NCBI RefSeq assembly: GCF_000090795.2
Contig: NW_003546254.1
Span: forward strand, 339,752-403,751
DNA from: Amphimedon queenslandica
Taxonomy: Eukaryota; Porifera; Demospongiae; Haplosclerida; Niphatidae
Reading direction: 5' to 3'
DNA length: 64,000 nucleotides
The position numbers were made by a program, and so were the translations under genes. Under the pieces are notes generated by a model, which was not told the DNA's origin, ran no database searches, and worked only from the letters and a program-made list of their open reading frames with translations. The stretch's first letter is position 1; every line of letters begins with the position of its first letter. Shown here in pieces: positions 1 through 9,300 of this stretch.

Positions 1-249
1 AGTAGCATCTTGTGTAGTCCAGTTCAGTCCAATCATGATAATAATAGTAACCAGTAGTAACAGTATGATACACATCAATACTGTTAGTATAATAACTGGC
101 ATACTCCACACTGACTGATGGGATGATTTACTATCAAATACAATATGAGGCTGAGGCTCTACCTCTCCTTTAACATACTGAGCCAGTTCATATTCATTCT
201 CTTGTGTTGAACTCATTGGTTGGACAGACTGATAACATTGCTCTTCCAT
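1..249 (-). CDS. Type II membrane FReD-like protein, N-terminal part (cut by window edge)
   Basis: The first 83 codons of a gene whose remainder lies left of the window. The ATG is at 249. The protein opens with a short cytoplasmic tail containing CYQSVQPM and QENEYELA, then a single hydrophobic helix (about residues 48-76, ending IIIMIGLNW) and no signal peptide, which predicts a type II membrane protein. Nearly every position matches the N-terminus of the complete gene at 1302-2867, including the tail tyrosines. It is therefore a tandem paralogue, and the missing part probably holds the same stalk and fibrinogen-related ectodomain. The conserved YxxV and YELA tail motifs could be sorting or signalling sites; that is inference. 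Confidence 0.8.
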   Translation of the reverse strand, partial: MEEQCYQSVQPMSSTQENEYELAQYVKGEVEPQPHIVFDSKSSHQSVWSMPVIILTVLMCIILLLLVTIIIMIGLNWTTQDAT

Positions 250-330
250 TTTAGTGGATCAGGAATATAATAGACTACATAAAACAGTAGAAGGTTTGTT
301 AATCAGTTGATTATCGAGTGTCCTTTTATA

Positions 331-360
331 AAAATCAGAAGAGCCTGACTGATGACGTGA
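331..360 (-). promoter_or_regulatory. Conserved promoter block of the FReD-like cluster, copy 1
   Basis: Read on the minus strand this block is a CRE-like CACGTCATCAGTCAGGC followed within about 20 bases by a TATA-like TTTTATAAAAGG (319-332). It lies 82-111 bases upstream of the ATG at 249. The same string occurs upstream of the next two units (2931-2960 and 3791-3819), and this recurrence is the reason for calling it regulatory. Confidence 0.55.
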
Positions 361-525
361 AACATAAAGATACCACAGGTTTTTAAAATAAGCACACTAC
401 TAGTCTTTTAAACAAACTAAAATTTATAAAAACAATCCCTTGCAGCATGCTTTTATATTCTTTTGCTTCAAAAAAACTTTATTTTGGCATAGGAGGAAAG
501 TTAAATCACACATGCACTTTATATA

Positions 526-728
526 CCGTATAGGGCATAATGTTCACGGGACGCAAATTTCACTGATTTCATGGATAAAGAAATTCGCAAAAATAAAATC
601 CGCGAATATCAATTTAATACGGTACCCGCATGGCACACGTGGTAGAATTCGCGAAATTAAAATCCACGAATCGGAATTTTAGTAGATTTCGCGAAATTTG
701 CCTCCAGCGAACATTATGCCCTATACAG
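526..728. mobile_element. 203-bp MITE with TA target duplication
   Basis: Terminal inverted repeats of about 22 bases (left CCGTATAGGGCATAATGTTC, right the near-complement) are flanked on both sides by TA (524-525 and 729-730). The interior repeats GCGAAATT and AAATCC(A/G)CGAA motifs on both strands, giving a strong fold-back. There is no coding capacity; the open frame crossing it is not a gene. The TA duplication fits a Tc1/mariner-type non-autonomous element. Confidence 0.75.
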
Positions 729-1301
729 TATATGCTGCAGGAAAGATTATAAGTGATCATATTGCTGTATGTACTACATGATTATTGGTATGAAAAAGAC
801 CCAATATCCATCTGTAATTTGTGTGGATGGCCATGCAAGGCTGCTTATTAGAAAATAAAAAATCTATCATTTGTAATTTTCTTTAAAATTGGCTACCCCA
901 CCAATATTTTGCTTTGTAGACTATGATAATGTATTTAATAGTACAATAAACAAAGCCACCACAGATATTATTATTATTATCATTAGAAAGTAATATACAC
1001 TCAACAGGAACAAAAACCAACGAGTAGTAGATGCAGCAAATGGAAGCACTACTTAGAAGCTAAAATTTCATAATTCATGTCAAGAAATATTTTAACTGGT
1101 TAGGGAAAGATAATCAGTTCCATTGAGTGCAATGGGAAGTGGAGGAGAGGAAGCAAGAACTACGCAATTGATTGTAATATGAAGAAAAGCAATAAAGGAC
1201 TATACTTCATAATTATTACAATACAATAAACTAAAGCTAATTACAAGAGACAAAGTCAAATAGCAAGGACTAAGAATAAACACACAAACACTAAAACTGT
1301 T

Positions 1302-2867
1302 CTACTGAACATAAATCTCATAATAACCAACAGGAACATCTTCATTATCAGTTCCCTCATCTCCACACACCCTCAACTCAATATAGTCAGTAGTGGTAGT
1401 GCTACCATAGTCTCTGTGAAACCATGGGATACCAGGAACATTACAACAAGCTGTTTCAAGAGTACCACAACTTTGACCATCCCAGAGTGGATCAGATGTA
1501 TACAATTGCCGTTGATATGATGAATCAGCAATCCCTGATTCACAGAAATAATGATTACCAACAAATGATTGAACTTGCTGCGTAGCACCAGTAGAACAAG
1601 GACAGTTATAAGGAAGAAAATTAGTGTTATCTTCAAAATTGCCAGCCATTAGTGTCCAGACATGTTGACGAGGAGACCCACGAGTGATACTAACACCATC
1701 AACGTAATAGCTACCTAAAGTATTGTGATTTGAGTGCTGACTGCTAACTGCATCAGGTGTATAATATTGATATCCAGTTACTCTACCACACACCTGAGAA
1801 TAACTGATACCATTAGATGGGAACTGAACTGATACACAGCTACCACTGCTTGTTACTGGTCTACCACAAGCTCTAACTCCTCCTGAATGGTACAGTCTAA
1901 ACCCAGAAGGACAGTTCACTGTAGAGTCACTCATATCCAGATATGCTAGTCTTGTCCATCCTCCTCCTGAACCACACAGTGCTGCCATATTACAGTAAGC
2001 ATAATATGAAGTGGTACCACTGGGAGTTACCAACAGATAAAAACCAGATGGATTGTTGGGTTTTTCAACTTTAATTTGTTTGCAAGAGGTCGGTAGTGCA
2101 GTAGAAACATTGTGTAGTACTAATAGTTCTTGTACTACTATTAGTATATCATCAACCACTCCAGCAGTAGAGGTACTGGTGTCTTGTATATTAGAGAGAG
2201 TACCAATAATGTTATTAAGTTTTATCACTGAGCTACTAACTGTCTCTATGACTCTATTCAATAATAATGTATTGTTCTCAAGGAATGATTCTTCTACTTC
2301 ATTAAACTTTCCAATGATATCAACTTTGTTGGCTGTATCTTGCATTGTGTTGTTGAGTTGAGTGATAAGACTCAGTACTAGTGTATTGTTATTTAATGAG
2401 ACAACATCAGATAATGAGGAGAAGCTAGGATCAAGATACTGGTAAACACCAGCAACAATATCATCAACCCATTGAGTGAAATTAGGAAACTGCTGCTGAT
2501 TGCTATCAGTAAGCTTTTGAAGAACATTTGCCAATTCAGTGAAATTAGGAAACTGCTGCTGACTATTGTTGTTCATTGCCTGCAGTGAACTGTAGCATGA
2601 ACTGGTATCAGATCCAGTGCCAGTAGCATCTTGTGTAGTCCAGTTCAGTCCAATCATGATAATAATAGTAACCAGTAGTAACAGTATGATACACATCAAT
2701 ACTATTAGTATAATAACTGGTATACTCCACACTGACTGATGGGATGATTTACCATCAGATACAATATGAGGCTGAGGCTCTATCTCTTTAGTATATGGAG
2801 CCAGTTCATATTCATTCTCTTGCATTGAAGTCATTGGTTGGACTGACTGATAACATTTATCCTCCAT
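1302..2867 (-). CDS. Type II membrane protein with C-terminal fibrinogen-related (FReD-like) ectodomain
   Basis: An intronless 521-residue frame from the ATG at 2867. There is a cytoplasmic tail (1-46) with CYQSVQPM and QENEYELA, a membrane helix (about 47-75), then a stalk (76-260) rich in Asn/Gln and N-glycosylation sequons (NFT, NNT, NNS) with a repeated QQQFPNFT unit. The C-terminal domain (about 262-521) starts SCKQI, continues NPSGFYLL and YCNMAALCGSGGGWTRL, and ends YYEIYVQ. The Cys-x-x-Ile, SGxY and GGGWT signature matches the opening of fibrinogen-related and intelectin domains. The later cysteine pattern (CGRP, CGRV, NCPC, ETACC, RVCGDE) recalls a large family of secreted or membrane proteins in sponges and cnidarians. 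Ligand is unknown; surface lectin-like binding is the natural inference. It is a tandem paralogue of the partial gene at 1-249. Confidence 0.85.
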   Translation of the reverse strand: MEDKCYQSVQPMTSMQENEYELAPYTKEIEPQPHIVSDGKSSHQSVWSIPVIILIVLMCIILLLLVTIIIMIGLNWTTQDATGTGSDTSSCYSSLQAMNNNSQQQFPNFTELANVLQKLTDSNQQQFPNFTQWVDDIVAGVYQYLDPSFSSLSDVVSLNNNTLVLSLITQLNNTMQDTANKVDIIGKFNEVEESFLENNTLLLNRVIETVSSSVIKLNNIIGTLSNIQDTSTSTAGVVDDILIVVQELLVLHNVSTALPTSCKQIKVEKPNNPSGFYLLVTPSGTTSYYAYCNMAALCGSGGGWTRLAYLDMSDSTVNCPSGFRLYHSGGVRACGRPVTSSGSCVSVQFPSNGISYSQVCGRVTGYQYYTPDAVSSQHSNHNTLGSYYVDGVSITRGSPRQHVWTLMAGNFEDNTNFLPYNCPCSTGATQQVQSFVGNHYFCESGIADSSYQRQLYTSDPLWDGQSCGTLETACCNVPGIPWFHRDYGSTTTTDYIELRVCGDEGTDNEDVPVGYYEIYVQ

Positions 2868-2930
2868 TTTAGTTGATCTGGCTATGTATAAAAGGTTTGT
2901 TGATCACTCGTTTACCGTGTGTTCTTTTAT

Positions 2931-2960
2931 TAAAACAGAAAAGCCTGACTGATGACGTCA
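2931..2960 (-). promoter_or_regulatory. Conserved promoter block of the FReD-like cluster, copy 2
   Basis: On the minus strand it reads TGACGTCATCAGTCAGGC, a perfect palindromic CRE (TGACGTCA) joined to TCAGTCAGGC, then TTAATAAAAGAACAC about 15 bases later. It sits 64-93 bases upstream of the ATG at 2867. Known CREB/ATF binding to TGACGTCA is the basis of the label; use by this sponge gene is inferred. Confidence 0.6.
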
Positions 2961-2990
2961 AAAACAAAGACCATCTAAATACCCCTCCTG

Positions 2991-3045
2991 GTCTTTTAAA
3001 TAGACAAAGGTGGTCCTTTAAATAGACAAAGGTGGTCCTTTAAGT
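2991..3045. repeat. 22-bp tandem repeat upstream of the FReD-like gene
   Basis: The unit GTCCTTTAAATAGACAAAGGTG occurs about 2.5 times with one variant base. The rest of 2868-3643 outside the listed features shows no gene. Confidence 0.7.
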
Positions 3046-3299
3046 ATGCACACCCCTAGATATAGTCTTTTAAACAAACACATATGTTTATAGACAGAGC
3101 TAGAGACATTATCTACTAATGTAACTAAAATATCCCTTATAGCATGCTTTTAAAATTCTTGTTCTTCACAAACTTACTTCTGGGATAGCATAATGTTCAT
3201 TATTTTATAAAAACATAATTTTTTTACACTCAAAAATTTGAGTGTAATCCTTCGATTGTAGTTATTTGGAGAAATTGGAAATTCTTTGTTTAGTAGACT

Positions 3300-3643
3300 C
3301 ATTACAATAAACAATTGAGCTATTAGAAGGAACCCACACCCATTTATCATTAGAAGAAGTATACAAATAACAAGAAGGAACAAAAAGGAACTGGAAAAAG
3401 GTACACCATTTAGAAGCTAAAATTTTATATTTAATGAATCTGATCTAACAATAACAAAGAAAATATCTGAGGTGAAGGATCATCATGGATTCAATGGGAA
3501 AAGAAGGAGAGGAAGCAAGGAATGCATAATTATAACTAATTAGAATGTGAAGAATCAAATTAATGAAAAAGACTAGCTCATAACAATTACAATCTACACA
3601 ATAATGACAAGACGAACTAATCTAAGAGAATAAATTTACAAAA
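3300..3643. other. Duplicated 3' flank of a FReD-like unit
   Basis: Follows the stop of the 36-residue ORF and resembles 900-1301, the 3' flank of the complete FReD-like gene (shared GGAGAGGAAGCAAG and neighbouring strings). It marks a third duplicated unit whose coding part has been replaced or lost. No open frame here looks coding. Confidence 0.5.
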
Positions 3644-3754
3644 CTAACTACATGATACAGTACAGACACTGTTATTAGCATCAAAGGTAAGAGCAAGATT
3701 ACTGCATTGGACAAACTGAAGAAGACAAGCAATGACCACAAGAAGAGACAACAT
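3644..3754 (-). CDS. Small secreted-type peptide, 36 residues, under a FReD-cluster promoter
   Basis: ATG at 3754, TAG at 3644. The peptide begins MLSLLVVIACLLQFVQC, a textbook signal-peptide profile with a likely cut near the VQC-S junction. It then has a short mature part ending with two cysteines (NSVCTVSCS). The ATG lies only 37 bases from the third copy of the cluster promoter block, and the sequence after the stop matches the 3' flank of the neighbouring gene, so it occupies the coding slot of a duplicated unit. It does not resemble the FReD N-terminus (MEDKCYQSVQ). It could instead be the first exon of a longer gene, or a chance frame; transcript evidence is needed to tell. Confidence 0.4.
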   Translation of the reverse strand: MLSLLVVIACLLQFVQCSNLALTFDANNSVCTVSCS

Positions 3755-3790
3755 ACTTTCTTGCTCTTGTTAATTTGTGAAATATTTTTT

Positions 3791-3819
3791 GAAAAATCAC
3801 AACAGCCTGACTGATGACA
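3791..3819 (-). promoter_or_regulatory. Conserved promoter block of the FReD-like cluster, copy 3
   Basis: Minus-strand ATGTCATCAGTCAGGCTGTT matches copies 1 and 2 except that the CRE half is degraded to AATGTCA. No clear TATA-like box follows. The flanking stretch 3820-4203 contains no supported gene. Confidence 0.45.
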
Positions 3820-4203
3820 TTAAAATACAAGTTTTCAACACAAAGGTATAATTTAGGTATTAGTTATATGATGTATCAACCAACACACACCTGTGAGGTT
3901 ATGGTATATAAAAATGCAAAGAATGTACTCTAGTACAAGACAATATCTGATAATTGATATTGCAATAAGTGGTAGAGTATGTGTATTTATTTCTAAATTA
4001 TACATAGGAACCCTTTTGGCAAAGGACTAGTATTTGGGCCCATCTTGCAAGTACTGACTTGGTGACAGATTACATTATCACCAGACATCATGTGCTGCTT
4101 CAAGGAGACTAGCATCGCTCCATGTTTGTAGCATCAATAAATACATTACAACATCATAACACTTAAATGAAGCTACTTATACATGTACATGTACAGTGCT
4201 AAC

Positions 4204-5129
4204 CTGAATGGATGTGTTTTATTAGCAATATCAGCTGACAATGGATCACATGATCTCAGTTCAGTACTGGCTGCACGATATGAAGCATTTTCCCATTCCA
4301 GTGGGTGTGTACAAAACTTTAGGCCCCACCCCTGGGGCCGTACTCTTATGAACCAGTTAGTTAAATGAATAGGAACAGCTGATAAACCTCCTGAAGGTAC
4401 CACTGGTAATCCTACACTGGATCCTACAATAATAACAGTAATGAATATAATGCACAGGTATGAAGCAAAATTCTGAGTGGGTTTGCCTTGCCTACAAGTC
4501 ATACAAGTGATTTTAATATTTTTCTGACAGTATTTAGCATGCGTTTAATTAGGAATGACACCTGCCATATGTACACATTAAAATGACACTCAATGAAAAT
4601 AAAATTAATTATCACGATGAGTATTTAAGGTTATAATGTATTAGCACAGTGATAATGAGAAAAAGCAAAATTAAATAATATTACTAATAAATATGAGAGA
4701 GGCATACATGTACATGTATGTGTCTATTTTTTAATAATTATGACACTATAAAAATACATGCATATCACCTTTCTCATTTTTGGGTGGATCAAGTTTTATT
4801 TCCATTGGCAATTCCAGCATGTTGTGAATGACGAGTCCCGAACGAATGTTAATACATTTACGAGTCTCTCTCAATGAGACGGCAAAATAGAGTCTAGATT
4901 TAGTGCCACGCCCACTGCAAGGGAGAACATCTCGAAAGAATAATCCAATTTTATCGACTGAAATTGGAATATTTATTTCTTCGTATCCTTCAAGTTGGAC
5001 TCTTAACTGATGCAAAATCAGCTCCCTAGTGTCCTAGGGAAAATTGCATGTGTGCAATGAAAATTAATACTAAATATTTTGATTTTTTTTTTGTCAATTA
5101 AAAGCAATTATTTATTATTACTTACTTAC

Positions 5130-5161
<32 letters not shown>

Positions 5162-5684
5162 GTTATTATTACTAAGCAGTAATAATTGATTAATTCATTA
5201 CAAAAGAAACCCACAATTAATCACAATAATAATTACAATATAACTCACTTTATGTCTAATTTTTTGACGTGACACAAAATCAAATAATTCTTCCTGGCCG
5301 GGTGCTACTTCAACCCATTCAGTGGGCGTGGCTCTTTTAGACTCAACCAAAAGTGAAGAGCGAGGGCTCTGGAGGAGCGCTGAGGCACTAAAGAGGACGT
5401 GTGATGGAAGAGAAGTAAGAGTAGCAAATTTCAGAGTGAGGCCGGTCGAATTAACAAGAGAAAAAGGAATAAATTTAGTTCTTTGTCTACTTTGACTTAT
5501 GAAACGAACAGAATGGAGCAACGCCAGTCCTTGTTGGACTTTAGTTTGGTCGTTGCGTGTCGCTGACGTCATTTTAATGTCCTCTTGTGTATCTGATATA
5601 TCTGAAGACCAACTGGCCTTTGTGTCTTTAACAAGTAGCAGGAATGAACTGGTTATGTTAACATTGAGTGTACTAGGAGCTACA

Positions 5685-5722
<38 letters not shown>

Positions 5723-6351
5723 AGAGAGAGGGGGGAGAGAGAAAGAGAGAGAGAGGAAGGAAAGAGAGAAATGATAAGAGAAGTAGCTAGTAAGCTGTGT
5801 TCACAATACTTAACATTGCAACTAGAAGTGCTGTATAACATAATGGTAAAACACAGTGTTCTATTTTTGCATTTCTCCACTGCAATATGTACAACACTTT
5901 CAGTCACAATGCAAGTATTGTGAACTCGGATATAGTCACAGTATTATTAAATGCTAACAAGAAAGTGAGAAGTTGATCCTATCTGGTTTCTCATTTGTAT
6001 CAAGGTCAGTGCTAAAGTGAACCATCTTCTTCCAATTGAGAGATACCCTATTAAATAAATAATATTATACGTAAAGTTTATCATTTAAATAAACGCTTCA
6101 AATATTACATGTACATGTACATGTATAATTGCATGTACATGTATTTCTTACTTCCATGGTTCAATAATTGGTTCCCATGACGATATGTTCCTGTTATAAT
6201 AATCCAACGAGAGAGAGGCTTTGGCGTGTCCCTCCATTCCTGAGGCAATCTGATTGGATGCTTGAAGAGAGGAGAGTGAGAACTCCACCAATGGGATATC
6301 ATGATTGAGTGAGTCATCTATTAAGTATATGTTTAATGAGCCCATTAACAC
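4204..6351 (-). other. VPS13D: VPS13D exons 33-37, start of the VAB (adaptor-binding) repeats
   Basis: Exons: 6351-6152, 6047-5959, 5679-5249, 5033-4769, 4423-4204. Exon 33 has the classic LDYYN and SWEPIIEPW string found just before the VAB domain. Exon 35 has FIPFSLVNSTGLTLKFATLT and VAPGQEELFDF. Exon 36 has RKCINIRSGLVIHNMLELP, and exon 37 SAVPIHLTNWFIRVRP. Exon 34 must end at a GTTAGC donor (phase 1), because the frame stops immediately after it. Exon 36 begins after CCCTAG at 5034. The gene model ends with the 4204 donor. Confidence 0.85.
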
Positions 6352-9300
6352 CTAAAAATTAAAAAAAAATTCAGGAATCAAATTAAAATTTCCGAACAAT
6401 ATACATGTACATATATTTGCATCAGTAAATGCAATAAAATTGAAAATTCTTTCCTAAAAATTTTTGATGTAATACCATATATTAGTGCACAGGTTGTCAA
6501 ATTTTCAAACAACTTTAAAAATTCATTTAAAACTTAATTTTGATTGGAATCATTTTTATTAGAATTTAAATTCTACATGCCAATGGATAATGGTAAAGAA
6601 TTACTTCAAGGGATTTTAATTTCATTTTCTGCTTTGTTTGGTCTTTCTCCTCCAGTGCCTTCCTTTCCTCTTCAAGCAGCTGCAAAGCCACCATATTGAC
6701 ATCTTCTCCTCCTTTATTCAATTCCTTTAGAATGGCAGTTCGTGTGAAACCAAGTGGTAGCAACCTCTTCACTAACTTCTCTGTAACATGAGATGAGAAG
6801 AGAGACAAAAGTCATAAAAAGAAGATAATGGAAGAACATAAAGGTACATGTAGTATTATTACTTTTTATTGACATGTATAATACAAGGATCACCATTATA
6901 CATGTACATGTACATGTAATTACATGTATACACATGTACATGTAGGTATACATGTACATGTACATGTACATGTAGTTACCAGTACATTCATTTGTATAGT
7001 ACACAATTTAGCAAAAATCAGATTATAACACTCCGTTAATATTGCCATTAATTACTAAAAATGCTAAAATTATGTAGAGCAAAACTTCTAAACTTAATCA
7101 AATGCAAAATTTGTACAAAAAAAATAAAATTTGACCTAAGTTACATGTACATGAAGCTTACCGTTAACACCTGAGAGGCGTGGCACTTGTTCAGTCCTCC
7201 CTGATGATGATGAAGATGCTGATGCTTGTAAATTTTGCAGGATAGCAACAAATAATTTTATATCGTTGTAAGACAACCTAACATTTAACTGACGCACGTC
7301 AAACTAAAAAAACAAAAATAATATTTTAGCCAATCATAAAATGTTTATTTAATTTCTTTACTCCCCTTTGTTCCTTTTATAATTATTTGTAAGCTACTTA
7401 CTTCTAGTGTATGTGTTCCGCCATCTTTACTGGGCGTGTCCAGAGGTTTAAGCTCCACCCCTATAGACACAGGGTCCAGTATGGAGAGGGCAGTGTCATC
7501 TTCCTGTGACACACAGCATGAGAATAATTCCAATCCATCGACTGAGCAATGCAGTGTACTAGGACCTACATGTAACAAGAGAATGTTGTAACACAGCATG
7601 AGATCATGTACATGTATATGCACCAGGAAAAACTATTAAAGTGAAGGATGTGATTTTTGTTAACAAATCCTGTACTTATTAGGTCTTTGGCCCAATTTAT
7701 GAGCAACTTGACAATACACTGACAAGAAGCTGCATGAGCACTATGCTAAAATCTAACCTTGTTCTACTTGTTCTATGGCTTTTAGTTTTAAAAAAGGTAA
7801 TGACATCTTAGTACATGTCAATGTCCAGAAATTTAAACTGATTCAGGTAAAATATCAGAACATGTACATGTACGTAGCTAGCTTAGCAGCCACAATGTAC
7901 ATGTACAATTGTACACTACAATATACATGTTACACGTGCATGTATGATTAGCAGTACCTTTGATGGTAGGTGGTGAGTGAAAGTTTAGCACGACAGTTCC
8001 TTTCATTACAACTGCATTTGATGTGAATGACGTCAAGTCCTCAACAACAACCAAATCAGTTTCAGTGATACTCAAACCAACTTTGACATCACGATCAGGC
8101 TAAGAGGGAGAGAGAGAGAGAGTGAGGAAGTTGAAAATAACAATGTACATGTACATGTAATTACAAAATAAATTTACTTTTTTCTCCTCATCCTCTTTTG
8201 GTGGTGGCAAGGACTTTAGTTTTATTTGTAATAATGAATTATCCTCTTCGCCATCAACCTCTTCAAGGACAGACCGGTCATACTCTAGTATATTATTAGC
8301 ATAACTAAGGATACTCTAGTAATCTCTTACCATCCTCATCTACTTCTGGTATCTTATTGATCACAAACTGCTTGAGTTCAATCAACAGATCAATGATTCC
8401 AATCAATCTCAACCGGTTTAACAGGATTGACGCCTTTATTGCCCTGGGGCTCAGCGTTACATGTATCTCAACCTAAAAACATGCAATCACATGACAATCA
8501 GATGACATACATGTACATGTACAGCGACAAACCTGGAGGGATCTTTTATCCTTGCTGGTATACCTTGGCTTCAAAACTTCTTCAAATACATTGGGTTTTT
8601 CAACTGAATCAGAAACTGCATATAAAAAATAATTATTAACAATAATTATTAATTAATTTTATTTATCCACATGCACAGTACACATATCTCTTGTTCTTTC
8701 ACTACTTCATTTTCTCTTATTCACCTCCTCTCTCTCTCTCCTCCTTCCCCTCTCCACTACCAACCACCAATACATGAAAAATGAAATAAACTACGATTAC
8801 ATGTACATCATAGTTCAGCCTATGGTGGTTGGGGGTGGTCGGGACAACCACCTCAGCAAATGAACCAACCAGTTCATCACTTAGACCAACCATCCAATTA
8901 ATACTAATAACCATACATAAAGCATGATATTGTAGTCTACTATATAGTACGGTGTACATAGATTTAAAAGGAACAATGTTAGTCTCCAACCACCTCTAAT
9001 CTTTTTCTAGGCAGAACCCTGGTACATGCACATGTACATGTACATGTATTACCATTAGTATGGTTGTATCTAGTGTCATGTCCTATCACTGAGTGTGTAG
9101 TGAAATCCACGGTCTTGCTCTGATCAGAATGAGACTCAAATGTGAACTCAGAGAGGAGGATGTCAAATAAAGCCAGCGAGTGGTTCAAGTCATCAGGTCC
9201 TCTTGACTGAAGGAACTCCAACTGAACTTCAACAAACTGTATGTGGAACCTGAAGCCAGTCCAGACAGCAGCTACAATGGGCTGAACAAGAGAGGAATAA

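Larger units (their letters stand above)
250..1301. other. Intergenic: promoter, MITE and 3' flank of the FReD-like gene
   Basis: Apart from the promoter block and the MITE this stretch has no supported gene. The part from about 1080 to 1300 resembles 3450-3643: both carry TTCAATGGGAA/CAATGGGAAG, AGGAGAGGAAGCAAG and TAATATGAAGAA-like strings in the same order. This shows that the 3' flank belongs to the duplicated unit. Confidence 0.6.

Noticed and set aside
440-682. 80-codon plus-strand ORF
   Set aside because: Mostly inside the 526-728 MITE; composition follows the inverted repeat, no family or splice context.
1-3754. Possible link between QSVQPM in the FReD-like tails and SV-x-T-V-x-Q-P-L of the receptor box
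   Set aside because: Only S-V and Q-P coincide with different spacing, and membrane orientation is opposite (type II versus type I). Probably chance.
3942-4130. Candidate next VPS13D exon after an acceptor-like GATGCTAG near 4113-4120
   Set aside because: The phase-2 frame reads only about ten codons before a stop and shows no VAB-like sequence.
5499-5907. Arg/Glu- and Ser/Leu-rich ORFs around GA microsatellites (also near 10259, 11572, 11913 and 51537)
   Set aside because: Translations of purine or pyrimidine simple repeats, overlapping VPS13D or gene B exons on the other strand or in another frame.
8717-8989. ORFs starting METNIVPFK (also at 21339-21890 and 61554-61796)
   Set aside because: They lie in three copies of the GTTCTGCCTA element. 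The shared protein only reflects shared repeat DNA, and the frames differ in length and downstream sequence.
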